Position numbers and translations under genes: made by a program | The notes under the pieces: generated by a model | The model's input: only the letters and a program-made list of their open reading frames with translations | What the model was told of the DNA's origin: nothing | The model's database searches: none | NCBI RefSeq assembly: GCF_031455295.1 | Contig: NZ_JAVDSL010000002.1 | Location: 124,001 to 188,000, forward strand | Direction of reading: 5' to 3' | Length of the DNA: 64,000 bases | Origin: Leifsonia sp. 1010 | GTDB taxonomy: Bacteria > Actinomycetota > Actinomycetes > Actinomycetales > Microbacteriaceae | Shown here: positions 1 to 9,213 of the stretch, one piece after another | Layout: each line of letters begins with the position of its first letter | Position numbering within the stretch: position 1 is the stretch's first letter

Positions 1-52
1 GACCGCGATTCTACGCCGCCCATCCCCGTTGTGGCGGTGTAGCGGCGACCTC

Positions 53-223
53 TCAGGTGCGGTTGCGCTTGGCCAGCGTCGAGCGCCGCACCAGGCCGAT
101 CACCAGGGTCGCGATCACCAGCACGATGCCGATGATCCCCAGCCACAGCAGCCCCTTGATGGCGAAGCCGACGATCGCGAGGATCAGCCAGAGCACGATG
201 AGGACGATGACCAGGATGAGCAT
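53..223 (-). CDS. Small hydrophobic membrane protein (56 aa)
   Basis: Reading the minus strand from the ATG at 223 gives a 56-residue protein that is almost entirely Leu/Ile/Val/Gly up to about residue 46 and ends in a basic tail (RRSTLAKRNRT). Two closely spaced transmembrane helices are the natural reading. Small proteins of this composition are common in actinobacteria and have no assigned function. It lies on the same strand as the SGNH hydrolase gene upstream of it, 57 nt away. I recognise no domain, and the functional assignment stays open. Confidence 0.6.
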   Translation of the reverse strand: MLILVIVLIVLWLILAIVGFAIKGLLWLGIIGIVLVIATLVIGLVRRSTLAKRNRT

Positions 224-280
224 GCCCCGAACGTACTCCGCGGGCGGCCGGAAGTAACCCTGTTCGGGAATCGCAGATAC

Positions 281-949
281 CTAGCGCGCTCCCAGAGACT
301 CACGCTGCGCGAGGGCGAGGACCGTTGCGCGGATGACCAGGCCGGCCGTCGCACCGGACCAGACGGTCGGGTGGATGCCGTCGGCGGTCGTGCCCTCGAT
401 CCACCTGCCGTCGGGGGCGCGGACACTCGCCCAGGGGTCGACGAACGACCAGCCGGAGCGGGCGGCGAGCTCGCGGAGGCGGGCATTGAGCGCCGATGTC
501 TGGGCGGGTGCCGCGTTCTTCGGAGCGACGGCGGACAGGATCTTCGTGCGCACGCCGGCCTTCGCGAAGATGGCGGTGATGTTCTGCAGGGTCCAGGCGG
601 TCGGAACGGGATGGCTCCCGTCGCCGATGTCGTTCGTGCCGGCCATGACGACGATGACATCCGCGTCGACCGGCCGGGTCCCCGCCAGCAGCTGCGCCGT
701 GTCGTCGCCCCAGTAGCGGAAGCCGCCGGCATCCACCACGCGGCCCGTCGCCGCGCTGCGCACCCACGACCACCCGGTCGGGGTGCCGACGCGGTCCGTG
801 AAGGCTGTGATCGAGTCCCCGATGGCCGCCATGCGAATGGGAATGGACGGCCCGGCCGCCGCGGGTGTGCAGCAGACGAGGGCCAGCAGGATGGCGACGT
901 TGGCGAGGATCCCGCGGGCGAAGCGCTTCTGGCCGCTTCCGCGTCGCAT
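281..949 (-). CDS. Secreted/anchored SGNH (GDSL) hydrolase, 222 aa
   Basis: A basic N-terminus followed by a hydrophobic stretch (residues 14-33) looks like a signal peptide or anchor. The SGNH catalytic blocks are visible: GDS with the nucleophile at Ser46, GTND at 104-107, and DGIH with the Asp190/His193 pair. Family members are extracytoplasmic esterases or O-acetyl transfer partners. The gene starts 4 nt after the stop of an acyltransferase-3 gene on the same strand. In many bacteria these two domains are fused in one OafA-type protein that O-acetylates surface glycans, so a joint role in wall or glycan acylation is a reasonable inference. Substrate is unknown. Confidence 0.85.
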   Translation of the reverse strand: MRRGSGQKRFARGILANVAILLALVCCTPAAAGPSIPIRMAAIGDSITAFTDRVGTPTGWSWVRSAATGRVVDAGGFRYWGDDTAQLLAGTRPVDADVIVVMAGTNDIGDGSHPVPTAWTLQNITAIFAKAGVRTKILSAVAPKNAAPAQTSALNARLRELAARSGWSFVDPWASVRAPDGRWIEGTTADGIHPTVWSGATAGLVIRATVLALAQRESLGAR

Positions 950-953
950 CGGG

Positions 954-2066
954 TCAGTCGAGTCCCGCGCCGACCGTCGCCGGGCCCGTTACCCGCGGAC
1001 GCGCGACCAGGCGGTGGTGGAAGCGTCGCGCGAGCGGGCGCTCCAGAGCAAACCACGACACCGTCGCGGCGGCCACCGTGAGGGGGAGCGCCAGCAGGAG
1101 GGTGATGTTCGGGTCCGGGGCGAAGCGCACCTGGAGCAGCAGGATGATCGGGTAGTGCCACAGGTACATGCCGTAGGAGATGCGGCCCAGGTAGTCGAAC
1201 GGCGGCAGCGAGAAGATCCGGGTGAGCAGCGAGCTCTGGTGCGTCACGAGGAAGGCGATGAGCGCGCAGGTCGCGATGCCGACCGCCGGGAGACCGATCG
1301 TGTAGTACAGGTAGACCTTCTTCTCGGCGCCGGCCACGTTGAATTCGGGGACGAGCACCGCGACCGCGGCGAGGTAGACGAGCGCCGGGCCCACTGCCCA
1401 CGCGGAGACGCGGCGGAGGATGTTCCCGGCGCCCGCGTGGAACGCGACCGCCAGCAGGGCGCCCATCAGCAGCATGTCGACGCGGAAGGTGGTCGCGAAC
1501 GTCTGGTACAGGTTGCTCGGGTCGAAGACGAGGAAGCGCGAGACCACGACCGCCAGCACCAGCACGCCGATGAGGATGGTGAGGGCGCGCAGCGGCCGGC
1601 GGAAGCGCAGCGCCAGGATGACCAGCAGCGGCCAGAGGATGTAGAACTGCTCCTCGACGGAGAGCGACCAGAGCGGTCCGAACGCGCCGAGCGCTCCGCT
1701 GTTGGTGATGACGATGAGCCAGTTGGAGAAGTAGAACAGCACGCCCGGCGTGGACGACAGGGTCGCCGGGGCGAGCGTCCCGAACCGGCCGGGGAGGAAC
1801 AGTGCGATGGTGTCGACGACCAGGACGAGCAGCAGGAGCGCGGGAACCAGGCGGAGGATGCGGCGGCCCCAGAAGCGCAGCAGGTCGATGCGTCCCAGCT
1901 TCTCGTGCTCCCGGAGCAGCAGCGTCGTGATGAGGTAGCCGCTCAGGACGAAGAAGACGTCGACGCCGAATCCGCCGCCGTGCATCCACGAGACATGGGC
2001 GTGCGCTGCGATCACCGCGAGGACGGCGAAGCACCGGATCCCGTCGAGTCCCTTGATTCTCTGCAC
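954..2066 (-). CDS. Acyltransferase-3 family membrane protein (OafA-like), 370 aa
   Basis: The protein opens with the family motif KGLDGIR followed by AVIAAHAH, whose His is the expected catalytic residue, then a helix with FFVLSGYLI and the RFWGRRILRLVPALL segment. About ten transmembrane helices follow, ending in a short cytoplasmic basic tail. These enzymes move acyl groups across the membrane onto sugars. I chose the GTG at 2066 because it sits directly before the conserved motif; there is no clear Shine-Dalgarno, and the open frame continues far upstream only as antisense to the next gene. It is followed after 4 nt by the SGNH hydrolase, so the pair probably works together. Confidence 0.85.
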   Translation of the reverse strand: MQRIKGLDGIRCFAVLAVIAAHAHVSWMHGGGFGVDVFFVLSGYLITTLLLREHEKLGRIDLLRFWGRRILRLVPALLLLVLVVDTIALFLPGRFGTLAPATLSSTPGVLFYFSNWLIVITNSGALGAFGPLWSLSVEEQFYILWPLLVILALRFRRPLRALTILIGVLVLAVVVSRFLVFDPSNLYQTFATTFRVDMLLMGALLAVAFHAGAGNILRRVSAWAVGPALVYLAAVAVLVPEFNVAGAEKKVYLYYTIGLPAVGIATCALIAFLVTHQSSLLTRIFSLPPFDYLGRISYGMYLWHYPIILLLQVRFAPDPNITLLLALPLTVAAATVSWFALERPLARRFHHRLVARPRVTGPATVGAGLD

Positions 2067-2092
2067 AGGCAGAGAGTCTAGGTCACGTGGGC

Positions 2093-2935
2093 TCAGCGGT
2101 CGCGCGCGATCACCGAGAAGTCCTTGTCGCCGAGGCCCGCATCCACCGCTCGCTGCAGCTCGGCGGCGACGAGGGCTGCCGCGGGGAGCGGGGTGTCGGC
2201 GGTGCCGATCATCAGGCGGAGATCCTTGGCGAGCAGGGAGGCGGAGAATTGGGTGTCGTCGAAGTCGCCCGACGCGACGACGGGTCCCTTCATGCCCGCG
2301 ATCGGGGCGATCGTGGTCAGTGGCAGCATCGACAGCGCCTCGTCGGATGACAGGCCGCCGGCGGTGCCGAGCCGGAGGGATTCGCTGAGCGCCTCCATCG
2401 AGATCGCCAGCGCCAGGTTGGCGACCAGTTTGGCGGCGGCCGCCTTCTCCGGACGATCGAAGGTGCGGATCTTGTCGGGGTCGGCCCAGAGGGCCACGAC
2501 GGTGCGGGCATCGCGGGCGGCGTCGTGCTCGCCGCCGATCAGCACCGCGAGACTCCCGGCACGTGCGGGCGCGAGCGAACCGACCACCGGCGAGTGGATG
2601 TAGCGCACGCCCGCATCCTCGGCCCACGCCGCGAAGTCGGTCGCGTCGGAGGGCGCGACGGTCGTGATGTCGATCCACAGCGCTCCCTCCGGGATCGGGA
2701 GGGACGGCTCGAGCACGGTCTCGCGGACGGCCTCCGGGCCGAACAGAACGGTGATGACGGCGTCCGCCCCCTCGACCGCTTCGGCGGCGGAGGACGCGAT
2801 GCGAGCGCCCCGGCGTCCGACGGCTTCGGCCGGTCCGGGGGAGCGGTTCCACGCGGTGACGTGGTGACCGGCGTCGATGAGGTGGGTGACCAGCTCGCGG
2901 CCCATGCGGCCGAGCCCGAGGAAGGCGATGTCCAT
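2093..2935 (-). CDS. NAD(P)-dependent beta-hydroxyacid dehydrogenase (HIBADH family), 280 aa
   Basis: The N-terminal Rossmann motif GLGRMG (residues 7-12) and an Asn/Arg at the end of the second strand suggest NADP binding. DITTVAP near residue 89 is the substrate-binding segment, and AAAAKLVANLALA contains the catalytic lysine (Lys169). Length and motif order match 3-hydroxyisobutyrate/6-phosphogluconate-type dehydrogenases, including tartronate semialdehyde and glyoxylate reductases and imine reductases. The start at 2935 puts the beta-strand MDIAFLG at the N-terminus as usual. It runs convergently with nothing and precedes the acyltransferase by 26 nt. Substrate cannot be told from sequence. 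Confidence 0.85.
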   Translation of the reverse strand: MDIAFLGLGRMGRELVTHLIDAGHHVTAWNRSPGPAEAVGRRGARIASSAAEAVEGADAVITVLFGPEAVRETVLEPSLPIPEGALWIDITTVAPSDATDFAAWAEDAGVRYIHSPVVGSLAPARAGSLAVLIGGEHDAARDARTVVALWADPDKIRTFDRPEKAAAAKLVANLALAISMEALSESLRLGTAGGLSSDEALSMLPLTTIAPIAGMKGPVVASGDFDDTQFSASLLAKDLRLMIGTADTPLPAAALVAAELQRAVDAGLGDKDFSVIARDR

Positions 2936-2978
2936 GGCATCCACTGTGCGCCTGAGACCGCGGGCGGGGAAGGGCCGG

Positions 2979-4259
2979 TCAGTCCCGCCGCGTGAGGGCG
3001 TCCCGTCGCTCGAGCAGGAACGCCCGCTCGGCGTCACCGCCGCACAGCGAGGCGGCGACGCCGTATTCGTGCGCGGCCTCGGCCGTCCGCCCGGCGCGCA
3101 GCAGGAGCCCGGCCCGCACGCCGTGGAGCAGGTAGAAGCCGGCGAGCGGTTCGCGCAGCGGGTCCAGCGCGGCCAGGCCCGTATCCGGTCCCTGCACCTC
3201 GGCTACGGCGACCGCACGGTTCAGCGCGACCACGGGCGTGGGGGAGGCGCGCAGCAGCTGGTCGTAGAGGGCGACGATCTGCGGCCAGTCCGTGTCCGCG
3301 GCCGTCGGGGCGTCGTCATGCACCGCTTGGATGGCCGCCTGCAGCTGATACGGACCCGGCCGCCCGCGCGCCAGGCATTTCCGGACTAGCTCGTGGCCCT
3401 CGGCGATCTGCTCCGCGTTCCAGCGGGACCGGTCCTGCTCGGGGAGCGGGACGAGAGCGCCCGCCGCGTCGACCCGGGCCGCTCGGCGCGCATCCACCAG
3501 CAGCAGCAGGGCGAGGAGGCCGAGCACCTCCTCCTCGTCCGGCAGCAGGGAACGCAGTTCGCGCGCCAGCCGGATCGCCTCCGTGCACAGCTCCTCCCGT
3601 ACGAGCCGGTCGCCGGCGCTCGCTGCGTACCCCTCGCTGAACACGAGGTACACCACGGCCAGCACGGACCGTAGCCGGGCGGGGAGGTCGTCGGCGGAGG
3701 GGATGCGGTACGGGATGCGCGCGTCGCGGATCTTCGCCTTCGCGCGCGAGATGCGCTGCGCCATCGTCGGCTCGGGCACGAGGAACGCCCGGGCGATCTC
3801 GGCGGTGGTCAGCCCGCCGAGCAGGCGGAGGGTCAGGGCGACGCGGGCCTCCGGCGACAGGGCGGGATGGCAGCAGGTGAAGACGAGGCGGAGGCGGTCG
3901 TCGGCGATGGCGTCGGCGGGGTCGTCGGCATCCTCGTCGGCATCCGCATGGCCGTCGTCGGTCAGCTGCCGCAGCAGGGCCGCCTCGGCTTCCTTCTCGC
4001 GCCCGACCGCATCCCGTCGCAGCCGGTCGATCGCGCGGCGACGGGCCGTCGTGATGATCCAGCCGGCCGGTGCGGGTGGAATGCCGTCGCACGGCCAGCG
4101 CTCGGCGGCGACGGCGAAGGCGTCCTGCACCGCATCCTCTGCGCGGTCGAGGTCGCCGAAGACGCGGTACAGCACGGAGACGGCGCGGCCGTACTGTTCG
4201 CGGAACACCGACGTGATCGCGTCGGCGTCCGGCAGCGGAACCGTTGCACCGTTCTCCAT
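2979..4259 (-). CDS. ECF sigma factor of the ECF42 type with C-terminal TPR-like domain, 426 aa
   Basis: Sigma region 2 (residues ~18-80, with FGDLDRAEDAVQDAF and RRRAIDRLRR) and region 4 (~125-185, with LTTAEIARAFLV) are followed by a long C-terminal helical domain. Diagnostic segments are LVFTCCHPAL, VFSEGY, LLLVDARRAAR and YQLQAAIQAVH. ECF42 sigma factors have no classical anti-sigma factor; the C-terminal extension is needed for their activity and they are encoded beside DGPF (YCII-like) proteins. That arrangement is seen here, with the DGPF gene 14 nt upstream. Targets and trigger are unknown. Start at ATG 4259; a GTG seven codons upstream is an alternative. Confidence 0.93.
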   Translation of the reverse strand: MENGATVPLPDADAITSVFREQYGRAVSVLYRVFGDLDRAEDAVQDAFAVAAERWPCDGIPPAPAGWIITTARRRAIDRLRRDAVGREKEAEAALLRQLTDDGHADADEDADDPADAIADDRLRLVFTCCHPALSPEARVALTLRLLGGLTTAEIARAFLVPEPTMAQRISRAKAKIRDARIPYRIPSADDLPARLRSVLAVVYLVFSEGYAASAGDRLVREELCTEAIRLARELRSLLPDEEEVLGLLALLLLVDARRAARVDAAGALVPLPEQDRSRWNAEQIAEGHELVRKCLARGRPGPYQLQAAIQAVHDDAPTAADTDWPQIVALYDQLLRASPTPVVALNRAVAVAEVQGPDTGLAALDPLREPLAGFYLLHGVRAGLLLRAGRTAEAAHEYGVAASLCGGDAERAFLLERRDALTRRD

Positions 4260-4273
4260 CCCGGGTGCTCCCG

Positions 4274-4615
4274 TCACTCCGCGAAGGGCCGCACCTCGAT
4301 CGGCAGCGTGGTGGCCAGCGCGAGCCGCCTGCCCCACTCGAGTGCCGCATCCAAGTCGGGCGCCTCCACGATCGTGAAGCCGCCGAGATGCTCCTTGCCT
4401 TCGGCGAACGGGCCGTCGGTGACCAGGACGTCGCCATCCTGCGGGCGCAGCACGGTGGAGGCGGAGATCGGGAGGAGGCCGTTCGAGAACACCCACGCGC
4501 CGGCGGCCCGGATGTCGGCGTTCAGGGCGTCGAGGTCGCGTCCGATGGCGGCGAGCACCTCGGGCGCCGGAGCTGCTCCATCCGGCTGGTAGACGCTGAG
4601 CAGGTACTGGGTCAT
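4274..4615 (-). CDS. DGPF/YCII-domain protein, partner of the ECF42 sigma factor, 113 aa
   Basis: A compact YCII-type fold beginning MTQYLLSVYQPDG and carrying the name-giving motif TDGPFAEGKEHLGGF (about residues 66-80), then VEAPDLDAALEWG. Proteins of this family are always linked with ECF42 sigma factors; their biochemical role is not established, though a dimeric small-molecule-binding fold is likely. A good ribosome site (GGAGAGG) lies 8 nt before ATG 4615. It is the first gene of a two-gene unit with the sigma factor. Confidence 0.92.
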   Translation of the reverse strand: MTQYLLSVYQPDGAAPAPEVLAAIGRDLDALNADIRAAGAWVFSNGLLPISASTVLRPQDGDVLVTDGPFAEGKEHLGGFTIVEAPDLDAALEWGRRLALATTLPIEVRPFAE

Positions 4616-4715
4616 TGTCGTGTTCCTCTCCGGAGCGCCGCTGAGGGGTGCGCTCTCACCGTCTACACGAACACCCTGCCGCATTCTCGACAGCGACGGC
4701 GGAATCCGCCGCCGT

Positions 4716-6113
4716 TCACGCGGTCGCGCGCCGGTGACGGTCCTCCGGCAGGAACAGCGCGGCGATCAGGCCGCCGACGCCGAGGATCGCCAGCACGGCC
4801 ATCGCGGTGCCGTACGCCGCCCCGCCCGCGTCGATGTTGGCGACGAGGATGGTGCCGGCGATCGCCGTGCCGAGCGTCGATCCCAGGTTGGATACGCTCC
4901 GCGACAGCCCGGAGATCTCGCCCTGCGCCTTCTCGGGGAACGCCGATTGCACGACGTTCACCGACGGCGTGAGCATCAGTCCGAGCCCGGCGCCGATCAG
5001 GAACAGCCCGGGCACGAACGACCATTCCGTCGTGCTCACCGCCACCAGCCAGATCAGCAGCACCACCCCGGGGATGCAGAGCACGAACCCGGTCAGGATG
5101 AGACCCCGCTGCGAGAAGCGCTTCGCCAGCCTCCCGGCCACCAGCGATGTCAGGAGCAGTCCGACCGTCGCCGCGGTGAAGATGACGCCGGTCTCGATGG
5201 CGTTGTGACCGCGCACCACCTGGAGGTAGGCGGACACCGTGAACGACGTGCCCATCAGCAGCACCCACTGCAGGTTCTGGGTGATCAGCGCGATGTTCGA
5301 CACCCGGTTCTTGAATAAGGCAGTGGAGAGCAGCACCTCTTTGCCCGCGCGCTCGCGGCTGCGCACCCACCAGAAGAAACCGGCGAGAATGACGATCCCG
5401 GCGAGGACGAGGGCGATCATCAGCGGGACGCTGGTGTCGGCCGCGAGGATGCCGAGCACCAGCACGAACAGTCCGAGGGCGGAGAGCACAGCGCCGACGA
5501 CGTCGAACGGCCGGTCGGGGTCGGCAGGCACCGGGTCGGTCAGACGACGGCTGAGCAGCAGGATGATCACGATGATGAGCGCCTGGAACAGGAACGCAGC
5601 CCGCCAGCTGATCGCGCTGGTGATCAGGCCGCCGATCAGCGGACCGGCGGCGGCGCCGATGCCGCCGAGCGCGCTGATGATCCCGAACGCCCAGGCACGC
5701 GTCGCGATGTCCGGCAGGTAGAGGGTGGTCAGGATGTAGACCGGCGGGATCAGCAGCGCCGTCCCGATCCCCTCGAGGATGCTGTTGCCGAGGATGAGCG
5801 CCCACAGCCCGGGGGAGAGCGCGCTGATGATCGCGCCGATGCCGTAGACGATGAGCCCGAGGGTGAAGCAGCGTTTCCGGCCGATCTTGTCGGTCAGCTT
5901 GCCCGCCGGGATCATCAGGGCGGCCATGGTCAGCAGGAACAGCGTGATGCTGACCTGGATGCCCTGGACGGTCGTGTCGAGATCCTTCGACATGTCGTTG
6001 ATCATCACGTTCATGTTCGAGCCCGCGAAGCTGCAGATGAACTGCGCGAGCGCGAGCGGCGCGATCAGGCGCCGGACCGATGCGTGCGAGACGCCGACGG
6101 CTGCTGCGGTCAT
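4716..6113 (-). CDS. MFS transporter, DHA2-like drug efflux family, 465 aa
   Basis: Some 14 hydrophobic helices, with the inter-helix 2-3 motif GKLTDKIGRKRC near residue 71 and the motif-C-like GPLIGGLITSAISWRAAF near residue 152. Layout fits the proton-driven drug:H+ antiporter-2 family (EmrB/QacA-type), inner membrane. A strong ribosome site (GGAGGT) sits 4 nt before ATG 6113. It is transcribed away from the GH15 gene at 6267, and no regulator gene is adjacent. Substrate unknown. Confidence 0.88.
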   Translation of the reverse strand: MTAAAVGVSHASVRRLIAPLALAQFICSFAGSNMNVMINDMSKDLDTTVQGIQVSITLFLLTMAALMIPAGKLTDKIGRKRCFTLGLIVYGIGAIISALSPGLWALILGNSILEGIGTALLIPPVYILTTLYLPDIATRAWAFGIISALGGIGAAAGPLIGGLITSAISWRAAFLFQALIIVIILLLSRRLTDPVPADPDRPFDVVGAVLSALGLFVLVLGILAADTSVPLMIALVLAGIVILAGFFWWVRSRERAGKEVLLSTALFKNRVSNIALITQNLQWVLLMGTSFTVSAYLQVVRGHNAIETGVIFTAATVGLLLTSLVAGRLAKRFSQRGLILTGFVLCIPGVVLLIWLVAVSTTEWSFVPGLFLIGAGLGLMLTPSVNVVQSAFPEKAQGEISGLSRSVSNLGSTLGTAIAGTILVANIDAGGAAYGTAMAVLAILGVGGLIAALFLPEDRHRRATA

Positions 6114-6266
6114 GGTGACCTCCGATCGGGAGGGCGGACTCCGCCCGGATGCTAGCTCCGCGGGTGCGCCCTCGGGTAGACGGCAATCCACCGGAGCCGA
6201 AGATCTCTCTCGCCGGTCACGTGTCCGCGGGGTTACCATCCCGCCATCGACCGGAGGGGGCACATC

Positions 6267-8159
6267 ATGGCCGCAACCGAGAACGCGTTCCCGGATATCG
6301 CCGACCACGGACTGATCGGCGACCTGCAGACGGTGGCCCTCGTCTCGACCGAGGGGTCGATCGACTGGTTCTGTGCACCGCGCTTCGACTCGCCGGCGGT
6401 CTTCTCGTCGCTGCTCGACCGCGAGAAGGGCGGCTTCTTCCGCATCCGGGCGGAGGACGACGGGATGCGGATCAAGCAGATGTACTTCCCGCAGACGGCC
6501 GTCCTCATCACCCGGTTCATGTGTCCGTCCGGAGTCGGCGAGGTGATCGACTTCATGCCCGTCGCCGACGAGCCCACCATCCCGAGCGACAACCGCATGG
6601 TGCTGCGCGGCATCCGGGTGGTCCGTGGCGAACTGGACTTCCACATCGAGTGCCGTCCGCGGTTCGACTTCGGTCGGCGTCACCACACGGCGAGCGCAGT
6701 CGACGGCGGCGTGGTGTTCGAGGGCGACGCGGTCCGCGCGTCCCTCACCGGGCTGACGGCGGATGAGCTGGGCGGCCTCGACCTCGCCGGTGGCGATGTG
6801 GATGCGACGGTCACGGTCTCCGCGGGAGAACTCCGGCTCTTCGTCTTCCAGACCGCGCCGGAGTCCGGAGCCGAGCCGCTCACCGCGGACGCCGGAGAGA
6901 CGGCCTTCCGCGAGACCGTGGCGTTCTGGCGCGAGTGGCTTCAGCGCAGCACGTACGCGGGCCGCTGGCGCGAGTCGGTGGAGCGATCCGCCATGGTGCT
7001 GAAGCTGCTGCAGTACGCGCCGAGCGGCGGACTGGTCGCCGCGCCGACGGCCGCGCTACCCGAGCAGCTCGGGGGAGTGCGCAACTGGGACTACCGCTAC
7101 ACCTGGATCCGCGACGGCTCGTTCTCCGTCTTCTCGCTGCTCGCGCTCGGCTACACCGAGGAGGCGATCGCGTTCGCGCTGTGGGTCTCCGACCGGGTCG
7201 CCGAACAGGCCGGGGAGAGCTCGGGCCCGCTGAAGATCATGTACCGGATCGACGGTTCCTCCGACCTGGAAGAGCGCGAACTGGAGGACTTCGAGGGGTA
7301 CGCGGGGTCGCGTCCGGTGAACATCGGCAACGGCGCCGCCGACCAGCTGCAGCTCGACATCTACGGGGAGGCGCTCGACGCGCTGTACGCCACCGAGCGC
7401 TACCGGCCGATCGGGCATCCCGGCTGGAGCAAGCTGTGCCGGATCCTCGACTGGCTGGTGGCGAACTGGGACCAGCCGGACGAGGGCGTCTGGGAGACGC
7501 GCGGCGGCCGCAAGGACTTCACGTACGGACGCATCATGTGCTGGGTCGCCTTCGACCGGGCCATCGCCATCGCCCGCGACCGGGGGCTGCCCGCTCCTCT
7601 CGAGGAGTGGCTCGAGGCGCGCGATGCCATCTACGAGCAGGTGTTCACCCGGTGCTGGAATCCGGACCGGCAGGCGTTCGTGCAGTACCCGGGCACCGAC
7701 GTCGTGGATGCGATCACCCTGCTGATGCCGCTGGTCGGCATGATCTCGCCGCAGGACCCGATGTGGCTGTCGACGCTCGACGCCATTACCGAGGAGCTGG
7801 TGACCGACAGTCTGGTGTACCGCTACAACCCGGCCGCGTCGCCGGACGGCCTGCCCGGTGCGGAGGGGACCTTCTCGCTGTGCTCCTTCTTCTACGTGAA
7901 CGCCTTGACGGATGCGGGCAGGATCGACGAGGCGCAGTACGCCTTCGAGAAGATGCTGACCTACGGCAACCACCTGGGGCTGTTCGCCGAGGAGATCGAC
8001 CCGGCGGGGCTGCAGCTGGGCAACTTCCCGCAGGCGTTCACCCACCTCGCGCTGATCCGAGCGGCGATCACTCTGGACGCTGCGCTCGACCGGCAGCAGA
8101 AGCGAGAGGCGGCTCCTCCGGCCGGCCCGCGGGCGACCTCCGGCCGACCGCGCCGCTGA
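6267..8159 (+). CDS. Glycoside hydrolase family 15 enzyme (trehalase/glucoamylase-type), 630 aa
   Basis: An N-terminal beta-sandwich (residues ~1-220, beginning IADHGLIGDLQTVALVSTEGSIDWFCAPRFDSP) precedes an (alpha/alpha)6 catalytic barrel. GH15 signatures are GGVRNWDYRYTWIRD (~270), the ELEDFEGYAGSRPVNIGNGA block with the likely general acid, and FAEEIDPAGLQLGNFPQAFTH (~575) with the likely general base. No signal peptide, so cytoplasmic. Mycobacterial proteins of this architecture are trehalases; others cleave alpha-1,4 or alpha-1,6 glucosides. Start ATG 6267 has GGAGGGG 8 nt upstream. A second GH15 gene (20163-21938) and otsAB also lie in the window, so trehalose or glycogen turnover is a plausible role. 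The 3' end overlaps the convergent gene. Confidence 0.9.
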   Translation: MAATENAFPDIADHGLIGDLQTVALVSTEGSIDWFCAPRFDSPAVFSSLLDREKGGFFRIRAEDDGMRIKQMYFPQTAVLITRFMCPSGVGEVIDFMPVADEPTIPSDNRMVLRGIRVVRGELDFHIECRPRFDFGRRHHTASAVDGGVVFEGDAVRASLTGLTADELGGLDLAGGDVDATVTVSAGELRLFVFQTAPESGAEPLTADAGETAFRETVAFWREWLQRSTYAGRWRESVERSAMVLKLLQYAPSGGLVAAPTAALPEQLGGVRNWDYRYTWIRDGSFSVFSLLALGYTEEAIAFALWVSDRVAEQAGESSGPLKIMYRIDGSSDLEERELEDFEGYAGSRPVNIGNGAADQLQLDIYGEALDALYATERYRPIGHPGWSKLCRILDWLVANWDQPDEGVWETRGGRKDFTYGRIMCWVAFDRAIAIARDRGLPAPLEEWLEARDAIYEQVFTRCWNPDRQAFVQYPGTDVVDAITLLMPLVGMISPQDPMWLSTLDAITEELVTDSLVYRYNPAASPDGLPGAEGTFSLCSFFYVNALTDAGRIDEAQYAFEKMLTYGNHLGLFAEEIDPAGLQLGNFPQAFTHLALIRAAITLDAALDRQQKREAAPPAGPRATSGRPRR

Positions 8160-9213
8160 CGCGCAGGTAGACGATGAGCCAGGCGAACACCACGACGCCG
8201 GCCACGAGCTCTGTCGCCGTGAGCACGTAGTAGCCGACGACGAAGAACAGCAGGACGGCGACGATCGTCGCGAAGAACACGTAACCGAGCACGAAGAACG
8301 CGATCGGAGCCTCCGGCAGTGCAGCCCGCACCCAGAAGACGACGAGCGAGAACACCAGCACCATCCCGACCGCCGACACGTTGTGCAACACCTGCGAGAC
8401 GTTCAGCGGGAAGAGCCCGACCCCCGCGAGGAGCACCCCGATGAGGATGAGTCCGACGCGCACCCGAATGAGCGCGGCGCGTCGACGGTCGGCGACCGGA
8501 TCACCCTCCGACACCGGGGCCAGGAAGCGCGTGTCCGTCGCGTAGCGCGCCATCGCCGTGACGATCACGCCGGCGATGATCAGGGTCAGGTTGAACGAGA
8601 GCGACGAGATCGACTGGGTCATGCCCAGGGCGCTCAGGTGCAGCATCCACCAGTGCGGGTCCGGGGCGCTGAGCATCGCCGTGAGGATGCCGACGATGAC
8701 GAAGGCGGCGAGCACCGTGGACAGCCGCATCAGGCTCATGTTGACCGCCGACAGGAACACGGCGTACCCGGTGACGGCCGCCGCGGTCGCGGCGAGTGCG
8801 GATGCCGAGAGGAAGTACACCGTCGCGTCCTGGAAGCCGTCGGCGAGCACTGTTCCGAGCACCAGCCAGCCGAGGAGCGCGATGACGCCGTGCGCCACGG
8901 CGATGGCGATGGTGTCGAACACGTCGACCGGGGAGACGCCCGGCCGCCGCCGCTCGCCGGAGGCGGCGAACGGGGTGAGACCGTCGCGCATCCACAGCCT
9001 CCCGACCACGTACGCCAGGACGGCGACGATCCCGCCCGCGTACGCGACGAACTGGCCGACGGAGTCCGGTCCCGCGATCGGCAGGTCGCGACCCCAGAAC
9101 AGCGGGAGCGCGACGATGCCCGCGAGGACGAACGCCGCGGCGCCCGCGACAATGGCGGCGCCCTCCGCCTTGAGCAGCGGAGTGCGCCGCATCTGCCCAA
9201 CGGTGTCGCCCAT
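8068..9213 (-). CDS. Polytopic membrane protein, possibly DUF998-like, 381 aa
   Basis: Around ten transmembrane helices are visible. The segment MLHLSALGMTQSISSLSFN (starting near residue 191) resembles the H-x-S-x-x-G...FN pattern of DUF998/Frag1-type membrane proteins, but the match is by eye only. Ribosome site GAGGT lies 5 nt before ATG 9213. The C-terminal ~25 residues are soluble and rich in Pro/Arg/Ala and are encoded on the strand opposite the last 92 bases of the GH15 gene, so the two genes overlap tail to tail. Function unknown. Confidence 0.75.
   Translation of the reverse strand: MGDTVGQMRRTPLLKAEGAAIVAGAAAFVLAGIVALPLFWGRDLPIAGPDSVGQFVAYAGGIVAVLAYVVGRLWMRDGLTPFAASGERRRPGVSPVDVFDTIAIAVAHGVIALLGWLVLGTVLADGFQDATVYFLSASALAATAAAVTGYAVFLSAVNMSLMRLSTVLAAFVIVGILTAMLSAPDPHWWMLHLSALGMTQSISSLSFNLTLIIAGVIVTAMARYATDTRFLAPVSEGDPVADRRRAALIRVRVGLILIGVLLAGVGLFPLNVSQVLHNVSAVGMVLVFSLVVFWVRAALPEAPIAFFVLGYVFFATIVAVLLFFVVGYYVLTATELVAGVVVFAWLIVYLRVSGAVGRRSPAGRPEEPPLASAAGRAQRPE

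Noticed and set aside
184-2034. Very long open frames antisense or out of frame to the acyltransferase and SGNH genes
   Set aside because: Products are Arg/Pro/Ala-rich without domains, a routine consequence of high GC; the in-frame reading gives clear protein families.
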